Source: Dysgonomonas sp. (GTDB lineage: Bacteria > Bacteroidota > Bacteroidia > Bacteroidales > Dysgonomonadaceae). Taken from it: a DNA stretch of 9,182 nt. The position numbers and the translations under genes are program-made. Below are positions 1 through 6,166 of this stretch, piece by piece. The stretch spans positions 1 through 9,182 of the forward strand of contig DQAM01000326.1 of the NCBI GenBank assembly GCA_003523545.1, read 5' to 3'. The notes beneath the pieces were generated by a model. It did not search any database. It was not told the origin of the DNA and saw only the letters and a list, made by a program, of their open reading frames with translations. Position 1 is the first letter of the stretch. Every line of letters starts with the position of its first letter.

Positions 1-35
1 CTATTAAAATATTTATAGCAACAATAGTTCTTATC

Positions 36-980
36 TTATTTATTATTAACTTCTCCCGAAGCAGCTTCTGCTTCGATGTCAGCCCTCGACTTACTGACCG
101 TAACCAGATAAACTCCAAACAAAATCAGTACTCCTGAGATGACTTTCTCAATCGAAAAACTGTCTTGTCCCAACAATATGGCGATAAATGAGGCAATCAA
201 AGGTTGCAGGTTGTTGTACATGGATATAGTTGTCGGCCTGATTTTCTTCTGGGCAATAGGGATTAGCATGTACGGTATAAAGGTGGCAAACAGCAGGGTA
301 TAAGCGATCATTATCAACGGATAGGAGTCTGTCTGGTTGAAAAGCGGTGCATGAACTAGATCTTTGTAAAAAAACGGAAGCAGAAGGATCGTTGAAAACA
401 GAAACATCCATTTCATCATAGTTACTGAAGAATATTTGGATGTAAGCGGGCGTGTTACCACCAGAAAAGTGGCATAACTGAGCGAACTACAAGCTACGGC
501 TATATTGCCCTTCATGCTGGGATCGTTGGCCATATCCCCGTGATGCGCTGTATAAACCAGAAATATAGCTCCTAAACCTCCGATAAGTACACCCGAAACC
601 TTTTTACCGGTAATGGGCTCTTTGAGTACCAAAGCGGCTATTATCATGGCGAATAAAGGAGTACAGGTAGTAATCATAGAGGCATCCACTGGGGATGTAT
701 TGGAAAGTCCCCAGATAAATAATCCCTGATTGAAGGTGATTCCGAGCAGGCCTCCAGCCAGTAATATCAGTTTATCTTTTCGCTCTACATGTTCCTTTTT
801 CATGAAGAGCGAAGTAACCCAGAAAGCGATGCTTGCAAATGCCATTCTGGCAAGAGTAAGCCCGTAGGGGGATATATACCCGTTTGCAAGCAGATGTTTA
901 CTGATGGGTATGTTTACAGCGAAAAAGGAAACCACACAAAACATAGTGAGGTTCCCTACTTGTTTGTCCGTTAATTTCAT
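36..980 (-). CDS. DMT-superfamily permease (EamA family), 314 aa
   Basis: Inner-membrane transporter of the drug/metabolite transporter superfamily; members export or take up small metabolites, and the substrate cannot be read from this sequence. The protein is very hydrophobic, with about ten membrane segments arranged as two EamA repeats (roughly residues 10-142 and 158-297). Typical signatures are visible: the first repeat has an ARMAFAS segment near residue 45 and a PLFAMIIAALVLKEPI segment near 108-123, and the second repeats the pattern with NNLQPLIASFIAILLGQ near 257-273. The tail (SRADIEAEAASGEVNNK) is polar and probably cytoplasmic. The ATG start (978-980) overlaps the stop codon of the upstream nitroreductase as ATGA, which suggests translational coupling in one operon. 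Length is normal for the family and no break is seen. No clear terminator is visible in the 35 bases left of the stop. Family call is firm; substrate unknown. Confidence 0.9.
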   Translation of the reverse strand: MKLTDKQVGNLTMFCVVSFFAVNIPISKHLLANGYISPYGLTLARMAFASIAFWVTSLFMKKEHVERKDKLILLAGGLLGITFNQGLFIWGLSNTSPVDASMITTCTPLFAMIIAALVLKEPITGKKVSGVLIGGLGAIFLVYTAHHGDMANDPSMKGNIAVACSSLSYATFLVVTRPLTSKYSSVTMMKWMFLFSTILLLPFFYKDLVHAPLFNQTDSYPLIMIAYTLLFATFIPYMLIPIAQKKIRPTTISMYNNLQPLIASFIAILLGQDSFSIEKVISGVLILFGVYLVTVSKSRADIEAEAASGEVNNK

Positions 981-1525
981 TGTGGATAGGAATTGTATGA
1001 AATAACCTCTTCTGCAGGTTTTCTTTTTTTATTGCGTAGCCCTTCTGCCGGATATCCGATTACGATATCGAGCAGTACCCTTTTATTTTCGGGTATGTTA
1101 AGTAATTTTCTTACTTTCGATTCATTGAACCAGCCGAGAATACAGCTTCCCAGTCCTTGTGCTTCGGCGGCATAACAGATATGGGCGGCAGCTATACCGA
1201 TGTCTACATAGGCAAAATGTTTGTCTTTGACCATCCCGCCGATACCCGAAGTAAAGTTCACCTTTTCTTCTACAATAAGTATATGTACAGGAGCTTGTTT
1301 TGTAAAGTGGCTCATCCCTAATAAACGGGCTGACGCTGCATCAGCCACTTTATTCTTCAATTCGGGTTCGTCTACCACAATGAAGTGCCAGGGCTGTGCA
1401 TTACATGCCGAAGGAGCCATGCGGGCCGCTTCGACTATGTTTTGTAATTTTTCAGGTTCGACCTGTCGCGAAGTATCGTATTTACGTGTACTCTGTCTTT
1501 TTTTTACCAGTTCAAGAAAGTCCAT
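977..1525 (-). CDS. Nitroreductase-family FMN oxidoreductase, 182 aa
   Basis: Cytoplasmic NAD(P)H-dependent flavoprotein of the nitroreductase fold; the physiological substrate is unknown. From the ATG at 1525 the N-terminus reads MDFLELVKKRQSTRKYD, giving the usual FMN-phosphate-binding R-x-S-x-R at residues 10-14. It is followed by APSACNAQPWHF (about 37-48), the P-S-x-x-N-x-Q-P-W motif, then a GLGSCILGWF segment and a late IGYP, all typical of the small single-domain (about 180 aa) members common in Bacteroidota. The frame stays open upstream to a TTG at 1552, but that would add nine residues before the standard start and lie inside a perfect -7 box, so the ATG is preferred. It is the first gene of an operon with the EamA permease, overlapping it by 4 bp. 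A shared role is only inference. Confidence 0.9.
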   Translation of the reverse strand: MDFLELVKKRQSTRKYDTSRQVEPEKLQNIVEAARMAPSACNAQPWHFIVVDEPELKNKVADAASARLLGMSHFTKQAPVHILIVEEKVNFTSGIGGMVKDKHFAYVDIGIAAAHICYAAEAQGLGSCILGWFNESKVRKLLNIPENKRVLLDIVIGYPAEGLRNKKRKPAEEVISYNSYPQ

Positions 1526-1549
1526 ACGACTGTATTGAAAATTGAACTG

Positions 1550-1557
1550 CAAAATTA
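1550..1557 (-). promoter_or_regulatory. Candidate -7 box for nitroreductase-permease operon
   Basis: Read on the minus strand this is TAATTTTG, an exact match to the Bacteroidota -7 consensus TAnnTTTG. It lies 24 bases before the ATG at 1525 and predicts a short leader. No good TTTG -33 element is seen about 20 bases further upstream, so support comes from the -7 match and position only. Confidence 0.5.
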
Positions 1558-1647
1558 TCGAATTAAATACAGATTATGTTCTAAATAGAGAGAAAATATT
1601 CTTTGAATATGAATATCTTTTTTTATCTACCGCTTGTAGAATACATA

Positions 1648-1683
1648 TAAAACAAAAAGCCCGGCCGATATCTGGGCCGGGCT
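1648..1683 (-). terminator. Intrinsic terminator of the 1707-2534 lipoprotein gene
   Basis: A perfect 9-bp GC-rich stem (AGCCCGGCC at 1658-1666 paired with GGCCGGGCT at 1675-1683) with an 8-base loop. On the minus strand it is followed by a T-rich run (TTTTTGTTTT, with T's starting inside the stem end). It begins 24 bases past the lipoprotein stop codon, so it ends that transcript and separates it from the nitroreductase promoter. Confidence 0.88.
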
Positions 1684-1706
1684 CGCGGATATATCCTATT
1701 TACTGA

Positions 1707-2534
1707 TTATTTGCTGTATTTTACTTTTCCTACCAGATAACCTAATGTACCTTTTTCTTGTCCATCTTTTGCCGGAAGACGGAATAATATCCATACTTTT
1801 TCAGGAATATATTGTCCCATTTCTGATCCTGACGGAACATTAATCTTGCCTTGTTCGCTTATTGCTTTCAGGTACGGTAATTGTATGATTATTTCTTTTT
1901 CTGATTCGTTCTCCGCATCAGGATTGATTAATGTAAGAACGCCATCGGTATGTATATCCCACGAAAACATAAATTCCGGGTTTGTCTCGGTATATGTTAT
2001 TGTAGCCGATTTTCCGTTTTCTTCATTTTCCCACCGGAATGTGACGATATCTCCTTGCCTTTCGAAAGTATATTTACCGCCGTTTGAATCTCCTTCTTTG
2101 AGGTTTATTTTATATTTACTGTCATCGAGTATAAGACGCACAGTTTCGTCTTTTTTGAATTCTGCATATTCATCATGAGCCTTTACTTTGACGGTGGCCT
2201 GGTTTCCTTCCTCATCTTTTACAATTACAGATGTTTCGCCATCGCCGGTACCTAATATTTCAATATAGAGGTAATTTTGTGTAAGGGAAGATCTTTCCAT
2301 CTCTTTAGAGCCCACTAGTTTTACCGACAGTATTTCTTCATTAGCGGCTACTGCAGTAATCTTATTTTTGTCGCCACCCCAATGAAGGATGCCTATATAC
2401 TTTGTCTGGCCGAAATTGATTTCTGTTTCATAACTCTCGAGTTTAAGAAATGAATTGTTGTCATCGTCGTCGCTGCAACCGATAAGAAATGAAGCAAATA
2501 AAGCAACGGTAAAGAGGTAGATTAAATTTTTCAT
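1707..2534 (-). CDS. Secreted lipoprotein of unknown function, 275 aa
   Basis: I do not recognise a named family. The start is a typical lipoprotein signal peptide: MKN, a hydrophobic stretch, then the lipobox L-I-G-C with the lipidated cysteine at residue 20. The next residues are SDDDDNN, an acidic stretch of the kind that in Bacteroidota acts as a lipoprotein export signal, so the mature protein may sit on the cell surface. Residues about 30-125 look like a beta-rich Ig-like module (a Tyr/Glu/Ile-rich strand start, then a GETSVIVKDEEGNQATVKVKA segment resembling bacterial Ig-like repeats). Residues 130-275 are also beta-rich, with a YTFERQGDIVTFRWENEE segment. There is no SusD-like helical region or recognisable enzyme motif. 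The gene stands alone, with its own -7 box upstream and a strong terminator downstream. Localisation is inferred; function unknown. Confidence 0.82.
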   Translation of the reverse strand: MKNLIYLFTVALFASFLIGCSDDDDNNSFLKLESYETEINFGQTKYIGILHWGGDKNKITAVAANEEILSVKLVGSKEMERSSLTQNYLYIEILGTGDGETSVIVKDEEGNQATVKVKAHDEYAEFKKDETVRLILDDSKYKINLKEGDSNGGKYTFERQGDIVTFRWENEENGKSATITYTETNPEFMFSWDIHTDGVLTLINPDAENESEKEIIIQLPYLKAISEQGKINVPSGSEMGQYIPEKVWILFRLPAKDGQEKGTLGYLVGKVKYSK

Positions 2535-2567
2535 GGTAACATTTATTAATATAAATAAATTCGTTTA

Positions 2568-2575
2568 CAAATATA
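2568..2575 (-). promoter_or_regulatory. Candidate -7 box for the lipoprotein gene
   Basis: Minus-strand TATATTTG matches TAnnTTTG exactly and lies 33 bases before the ATG at 2534, giving a predicted leader of about 25-30 bases. There is no convincing -33 TTTG. The region is AT-rich, so a chance match is possible. Confidence 0.45.
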
Positions 2576-2658
2576 TACCTTATTTCGGGAGTGGATATGG
2601 GTTATTAGGTTTAAATTTTACAGAATAGTCAATTAAAAAAGTTAAATGTTCTTATTTT

Positions 2659-2691
2659 TTTGCATATAAATTAAAAAACGTTTTATTTTTA
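2659..2691 (+). promoter_or_regulatory. Candidate promoter for the ECF S-component gene
   Basis: A TTTGC (-33-like, 2659-2663) is followed after 20 bases by TATTTTTA (2684-2691), which matches TAnnTTTG at seven of eight positions. The spacing suits the Bacteroidota sigma factor. It would give a leader of about 115 bases before the ATG at 2813. I looked for known riboswitch cores in that leader and saw none. The AT-richness here makes this a moderate call. Confidence 0.4.
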
Positions 2692-2812
2692 CTGAATACT
2701 TTTTGTTAACTAAATGTCATGATTTACTGTTTCAAATCCGCTAATGTGTTGATTACTATCTTTATTTTAATGGGTTGGAAACGATTATTAATCAAAAATA
2801 AGTAATAGGATT

Positions 2813-3322
2813 ATGGATACAACTGTTAAACTTTATTCGTTGACTTATAATCAAACGAAAACTTATTTATTCGCATTGCTTTTTGTTATCGGTAACCTGA
2901 TCCTGCCTCAGATTGCGCACATGGTTCCGGGCGGGGGGCTTACATGGCTGCCGATCTATTTCTTTACTTTGATTGCCGCCTATAAATACGGTATCCGGGT
3001 AGGGCTTCTCACTGCTATCCTTTCACCGTTAGTAAACCATGTATTATTTGGAATGCCTCCGGCCGGTGTTTTGCCCGAAATTATGGTAAAATCGACTTTA
3101 TTAGCTGTCGCGGCATCTTATGCAGCTCATCGTTGCGGTAAGATATCATTTGTAGCAATTGCGTTGTCGGTATTGGTATATCAAATATTGGGAACACTTG
3201 CCGAATGGGCGATAGTAAAAGATTTTTTTGTTGCCATACAGGATTTCAGGATAGGTATCCCGGGCATGCTGGTGCAGGTATTCGGAGGATATTTATTACT
3301 ACGGGCTATTGCTAAGTTGTGA
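2813..3322 (+). CDS. ECF-transporter S-component-like membrane protein, 169 aa
   Basis: Small integral membrane protein resembling the substrate-binding (S) component of energy-coupling-factor vitamin/micronutrient importers. About 169 residues with five or six hydrophobic segments is the normal S-component size. After a short polar start (MDTTVKLYSLTYNQTKT) come a membrane segment at about 18-35, a GGGLTWLPIYF loop/helix near 41-51, a YKYGIRVGLLTAILSPLVNHVLFGMPPAG segment near 57-85, two helices to about 130, and a final DFRIGIPGMLVQVFGGYLLL helix. I recall very similar Bacteroidota proteins annotated as ECF transporter S component. No ATPase (EcfA) or EcfT gene is adjacent, so it would need a shared energising module elsewhere, or act alone. 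The ligand is not identifiable. The ATG at 2813 is preceded by a weak AGGATT and is the only sensible start. The gene is monocistronic, with a terminator about 70 bases downstream. Confidence 0.68.
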   Translation: MDTTVKLYSLTYNQTKTYLFALLFVIGNLILPQIAHMVPGGGLTWLPIYFFTLIAAYKYGIRVGLLTAILSPLVNHVLFGMPPAGVLPEIMVKSTLLAVAASYAAHRCGKISFVAIALSVLVYQILGTLAEWAIVKDFFVAIQDFRIGIPGMLVQVFGGYLLLRAIAKL

Positions 3323-3391
3323 TTCGCTAAAAATATAGAATAGATTCGGATTCTGACATTTTGTCATAATTCTGATTTATATATGTTATAT

Positions 3392-3430
3392 AAAAGACAA
3401 TCGTGAAGAACGTTTGTCTTTTTATTTTTA
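3392..3430 (+). terminator. Intrinsic terminator after the ECF S-component gene
   Basis: AAAAGACAA (3392-3400) pairs with TTGTCTTTT (3414-3422), with CG/CG pairs possible inside the loop. A T-rich tract (TTTATTTTTATT) follows on the plus strand. It is AU-rich but correctly placed about 70 bases after the stop codon and before the hsp20 leader. Confidence 0.65.
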
Positions 3431-3458
3431 TTGCTGTTTTTCAGGATATTAATATGAT

Positions 3459-3579
3459 ACAGGCTCCTCTTGTATGCCTGTTTTGTTGATTTTTGGCAAA
3501 GAGTTTGTTCATTCTTTAATGAATTTGAATTTATCAAATCGCAAGAAGAAAATGGATTATTAACTAAAATAAAGGAGGA
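3459..3579 (+). promoter_or_regulatory. Structured leader region of hsp20 with strong SD
   Basis: Three perfect inverted repeats lie before the hsp20 start: ACAGGC/GCCTGT (3459-3464 with 3476-3481), TTCATT/AATGAA (3508-3513 with 3518-3523) and ATTTGA/TCAAAT (3523-3528 with 3534-3539). The AGGAGG ribosome site at 3573-3578 is unusually strong for this phylum. A TCCTCTT in the loop of the first hairpin (3465-3471) could pair with AGGAGGA (3573-3579; six Watson-Crick pairs and one G-U). I found no convincing promoter; TGAATTTG at 3520-3527 is a 7/8 match to the -7 box. If that is the promoter, the first hairpin is not in the mRNA. Regulatory function is speculation. Confidence 0.3.
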
Positions 3580-3585
3580 AAAACT

Positions 3586-4026
3586 ATGAGCAATCAATTA
3601 AGAAGATTAGATCGTTCGGGAGGATTATTTCCATCCTTGCTGAACCGTTGGTGGAATGATGATTTTTTCGATAACTTTTTCGAAGGCGACCGTCTGCCGG
3701 CAACAAACATAAAAGAGAACAAGAAAGAATTCAAATTAGAACTATCCGTTCCGGGATTCGATAAGGACGATTTTAAAATCGAAATAGATAAAAACGTGCT
3801 TAAAATATCGGCACATAAAGAAGTAAGAAACGAAGAAAAAGACGAAGATGACAAGGTATTGCGTCAGGAATTCAGGCAATCGTCTTTTGTACGTAGTTTC
3901 ACAATTCCCGAGAACATAGATAGAGAAAATATCGAAGCTAAACAGAAAGACGGTATACTGGAAGTAGTATTGCCGAAAATGGACAAAGCGATAGAAGATA
4001 AAATAAAGAAAATTGAGATTAAGTAA
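3586..4026 (+). CDS. Small heat-shock protein, Hsp20/alpha-crystallin family, 146 aa
   Basis: ATP-independent cytoplasmic holdase chaperone that binds unfolding proteins and assembles into oligomers. The layout is the standard one. An aromatic-rich N-terminal arm (residues 1-37, with NRWWNDDFFDNFFEGD) is followed by an alpha-crystallin domain from about P38 to P130. That domain contains the ELSVPGFDKDDFKIEIDKN strand region and the hallmark KDGILEVVLPK near its end. A short C-terminal tail carries the I-x-I motif (I143-E144-I145) used in oligomer contacts. Length is typical for bacterial Hsp20. The ATG at 3586 is set by a near-perfect AGGAGG seven bases upstream, unusual in Bacteroidota and consistent with high expression. 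The gene is single, flanked by a terminator on each side. No CIRCE-type operator was seen upstream. Confidence 0.96.
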   Translation: MSNQLRRLDRSGGLFPSLLNRWWNDDFFDNFFEGDRLPATNIKENKKEFKLELSVPGFDKDDFKIEIDKNVLKISAHKEVRNEEKDEDDKVLRQEFRQSSFVRSFTIPENIDRENIEAKQKDGILEVVLPKMDKAIEDKIKKIEIK

Positions 4027-4069
4027 CTGGTAAAATCAGGTAGTTGATTGATTAAAAAAGATTATTTTG

Positions 4070-4107
4070 TTGCGGATTTACCCGGAGGTAATTCCGCAAT
4101 TTTTTTT
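4070..4107 (+). terminator. Strong intrinsic terminator after hsp20
   Basis: TTGCGGA (4070-4076) pairs with TCCGCAA (4093-4099). After one T-T mismatch, TTACC (4078-4082) pairs with GGTAA (4087-4091) around a CGGA tetraloop. Eight T's follow (4100-4107). It lies 44 bases past the hsp20 stop. The hairpin also covers most of the 5' extension of the next reading frame (TTG at 4067), an argument that the next gene starts later, at 4121. Confidence 0.93.
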
Positions 4108-4114
4108 AGTTTTG
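4107..4114 (+). promoter_or_regulatory. Possible -7 box for the response regulator gene
   Basis: TAGTTTTG matches TAnnTTTG exactly, only 6 bases before the ATG at 4121, so any transcript from it would be leaderless or nearly so. Its first T is the last base of the upstream terminator's T-run. No -33 TTTG is present about 20 bases upstream, so it may be a chance match in T-rich DNA. Confidence 0.3.
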
Positions 4115-4120
4115 CAGGTA

Positions 4121-4771
4121 ATGAGGAATTTTGTAGTCGCAGACAATCAGGAAATAACGCGTTTGGGTATTCTCAGTATACTGAATACCATGAAAGATAT
4201 AAACGAAGTATCCATAGTTTCCAATAAATCAGAATTAATAAACTATTTGTCGGACAATGAGAATAGTGTAGTATTGCTCGACTATACCATGTTTGATTTT
4301 TCTTCTGTGTCGGAACTGCATATTGTGCAGGAGCGGTACAATAAAGTATCGTGGATATTATTCTCGGATGAACTTTCGGATACATTCCTGAGATACCTTT
4401 TGGCTAATAAAATGGACTTTAGTATCGTTCACAAAATAAGTTCCTTAGAGGAGATAAAAAGTTCTGTACATACAGCTATTTATTATGATACCTATATCTG
4501 CAGGGATGTGGAAAATCATCTTTCCATGCTGAAAAAGATTATGGACGAGGGAATGGACTATAACTTAACGGCAAGTGAAAAAGAGATTTTGAAAGATATA
4601 GCTTCGGGAAAAAGTACCAAAGAAATAGCTGTCGGAAGGAATGTGAGTTTTCATACAATAGTTACCCACCGTAAAAATATCTTCCGCAAACTGGGTGTAA
4701 ACAATGTACACGAAGCGACGCGCTATGCCATAAAGGCGGGAATAGTAGACATATCGGATTACTACATCTGA
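4121..4771 (+). CDS. Orphan NarL/FixJ-type response regulator (REC + LuxR HTH), 216 aa
   Basis: Cytoplasmic DNA-binding regulator. The receiver domain (about residues 3-120) keeps D8 of the acidic pocket (FVVADNQE), the probable phospho-acceptor D54 (VLLDYT), a serine in place of the usual threonine (LFSDE, about residue 89) and a lysine in HKISSLEEI where the conserved K is expected, though the usual following proline is isoleucine. The LuxR-type HTH (about 150-210) is clear: LTASEKEILKDIASGKSTKEIA, then VSFHTIVTHRKNIFRKLGV. The frame opens at a TTG (4067), but that stretch contains the hsp20 terminator, whereas the ATG at 4121 gives the standard receiver start. No histidine kinase is in the window. 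It converges with the HTH gene at 4789, stops 17 bases apart. Targets unknown. Confidence 0.9.
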   Translation: MRNFVVADNQEITRLGILSILNTMKDINEVSIVSNKSELINYLSDNENSVVLLDYTMFDFSSVSELHIVQERYNKVSWILFSDELSDTFLRYLLANKMDFSIVHKISSLEEIKSSVHTAIYYDTYICRDVENHLSMLKKIMDEGMDYNLTASEKEILKDIASGKSTKEIAVGRNVSFHTIVTHRKNIFRKLGVNNVHEATRYAIKAGIVDISDYYI

Positions 4772-4791
4772 TTTTCAGCCAGATATTTTTA
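4766..4791 (+). terminator. Weak candidate terminator after the response regulator
   Basis: ATCTG (4766-4770, overlapping the stop codon) can pair with CAGAT (4780-4784), followed by ATTTTTAT. The stem is only 5 bp and extends into the end of the convergent gene, so support is low. Confidence 0.25.
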
Positions 4792-5754
4792 TATAGATTG
4801 TATAGCCAGTCGTTGGTCGTTTATAAAGTGTGTTCTTTCTTTTTCTCCTGTTTGTGAAATAAGAGTAGAGTGGCGTTTGAAAGAGTCCAGCCAGCATTTG
4901 ACTTTCTCAAAAATCTTTTTTTCTGTAGAAGTAACCCCGTTGATGGAAAACGCCTTGATAAGCGACAACTGAATCTCATCCGTCCGTATATAACAATAAC
5001 TGGTCGGGATGGTTATGGCTGAGATGTAAATATTGATTTTATTTCCAGAGTTCTCATAATGACCTTTTTTTGCCAGATTTTGGATAAATTCCAGAATAGA
5101 AAACAGGTCGGCCTTTATTAACCGGCATTCTTCCTCCGAAATCAAATCTATAGACCGGAATAGTTTTATCTCTTCTGCCAAATGGTGGAATAACAGATTA
5201 TCAAAAATATAATTGCCTGTATGCAGGTTTTCTATAACATGCGCATTTTCAAGTTGTATCTCTCTTAGCTTGGGCGGAATAGTAATGTCTTTATATGGAA
5301 TTATCTCACTCCGTTCTCTATTTTGCAATTCCCATTTGAAAAGAAAATAGCGGGATATATTTTCATGCATCAGGTAGATGGGCTGGGGCAGGGTATTGGT
5401 TGCTTCACAACCCTCCGCGTTTTCATTTTCTTTTAGAGACCTCAATAGCATAACCATTTCCTCCAGAACAGTGTAATAGTTTGCCGTAGGATCTATAAAT
5501 TCGGTAATGAGGAAACCGGAAGGTTTACTATTGGAATAACTGGGATTTACTATATCGTCCAATGAAAAATCGAGCTTCTCGGAAATGGTAACTATTTCGA
5601 AAAATGAAAAGGGAACTTTTCCGCTTATACGCCTGTATACCGCCTCTTTCTGAATTTGAAGGATTTCCATAAGGACATTTACCACATTCTTATTAAGCGG
5701 TATTTTCTGTTTAATCGCTTCCATCAGGTTTTGGTATAGTATATCCCGGTCCAT
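4789..5754 (-). CDS. HTH-domain protein with uncharacterised C-terminal region, 321 aa
   Basis: Probably a cytoplasmic transcriptional regulator. Residues about 20-70 look like a Cro/CI-type helix-turn-helix: NVVNVLMEILQIQKEAVYRR, then ISGKVPFSFFEIVTISEKLDFSLDDIV, with the usual recognition-helix Y-R-R and a final helix ending in L-D-D-I. The following 250 residues have no membrane segment, signal peptide, enzyme motif or second HTH that I recognise. They are rich in amphipathic helices (for example HHLAEEIKLFRS and KADLFSILEFIQNLAKK) and may form a ligand-sensing or dimerisation module. The start is the ATG at 5752-5754, with an exact -7 box 42 bases upstream. It converges tail-to-tail with the response regulator, so the two are not co-transcribed. 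A DNA-binding role is inferred from the N-terminal region only. Confidence 0.75.
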   Translation of the reverse strand: MDRDILYQNLMEAIKQKIPLNKNVVNVLMEILQIQKEAVYRRISGKVPFSFFEIVTISEKLDFSLDDIVNPSYSNSKPSGFLITEFIDPTANYYTVLEEMVMLLRSLKENENAEGCEATNTLPQPIYLMHENISRYFLFKWELQNRERSEIIPYKDITIPPKLREIQLENAHVIENLHTGNYIFDNLLFHHLAEEIKLFRSIDLISEEECRLIKADLFSILEFIQNLAKKGHYENSGNKINIYISAITIPTSYCYIRTDEIQLSLIKAFSINGVTSTEKKIFEKVKCWLDSFKRHSTLISQTGEKERTHFINDQRLAIQSI

Positions 5755-5795
5755 GGTGAAGGGGTATTAGATAAAAACAGAAAAGATTATAATTA

Positions 5796-5803
5796 CAAAT
5801 GTA
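5796..5803 (-). promoter_or_regulatory. Candidate -7 box for the HTH gene
   Basis: Minus-strand TACATTTG is an exact TAnnTTTG match 42 bases before the ATG at 5754, giving a leader of about 35 bases. No clear -33 element is present. Confidence 0.45.
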
Positions 5804-5952
5804 AAAAATATGCGGGAATAATAAATTTTTTTATTGTAAATAATGGGCAGATAATGGCATATTATATAATATTTGTCTATGAAACCCAATATTTTATACG
5901 TATCGCTTTGTATTTTTATTCTCTACGAATATCTTATCACATATTTTTTGTA

Positions 5953-5960
5953 TAATTTTG
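5953..5960 (+). promoter_or_regulatory. Candidate -7 box upstream of the flippase
   Basis: TAATTTTG is an exact match to TAnnTTTG on the plus strand. If used, it would produce a leader of roughly 230-320 bases that contains both repeat copies before the flippase. No TTTG -33 is seen at the right spacing, so it is tentative. Confidence 0.35.
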
Positions 5961-6002
5961 TGCCATCATAAGTACTAAAAAGAATTTAATGTCGTACCCA
6001 CC

Positions 6003-6077
6003 TTTGTCATCCTGAGGTAAGGAAGCGTCTCATGCTTTGTAGATAAAGAGATTTTTCACTTTGTTCAAAATGACAAA
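6003..6077 (+). repeat. Intergenic inverted-repeat element, copy A
   Basis: Begins TTTGTCATCCTGAGG and ends TTCAAAATGACAAA; the outer 8 bases are a perfect inverted repeat (TTTGTCAT/ATGACAAA) and pairing continues further in with mismatches. The wording (GTCATCCTGAG ... TTCA-AATGACA) is that of a non-coding repeat I recall seeing dispersed between genes in many Bacteroidota and other genomes; that recollection is knowledge, not something the window proves. It would fold into a long stem. It has no coding capacity and no transposase is nearby. Confidence 0.75.
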
Positions 6078-6166
6078 AGGCGACAATAAGCGATCGAGGA
6101 GCGTAGGCGACTCAAACATCTTGTTTTTTTAAGATCAAGATTCTTCATTTCATTCAGAATGACAAT
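6078..6166 (+). repeat. Degenerate second copy (B) of the same repeat element
   Basis: The right half (6132-6164) aligns with copy A 6041-6075: over the last 24 bases 19 are identical, ending in the shared TTCA-AATGACA. The left half (from 6078, with GAGGAGCGTAGGCGACTCA) resembles the GAGG...GCGTCTCA part of copy A only loosely and lacks an intact GTCAT end, so this copy looks decayed or rearranged. It lies directly after copy A and ends 34 bases before the flippase frame's TTG at 6200. Confidence 0.6.

Noticed and set aside
1..35. Possible end of another gene or terminator at the left edge
   Set aside because: Only 35 AT-rich bases are visible; a CTATT/AATAG repeat with a 17-base gap is too weak to call.
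2692..2812. Possible riboswitch in the leader of the ECF S-component gene
   Set aside because: I looked for thiamine, cobalamin and preQ1-type core motifs and found none; no stable stem stands out.
3364..3597. 77-codon open frame on the minus strand across the hsp20 leader
   Set aside because: It runs against a terminator and the hsp20 ribosome site, begins inside hsp20, has low-complexity Asn/Lys/Ser composition expected of AT-rich non-coding DNA, and shows no domain.
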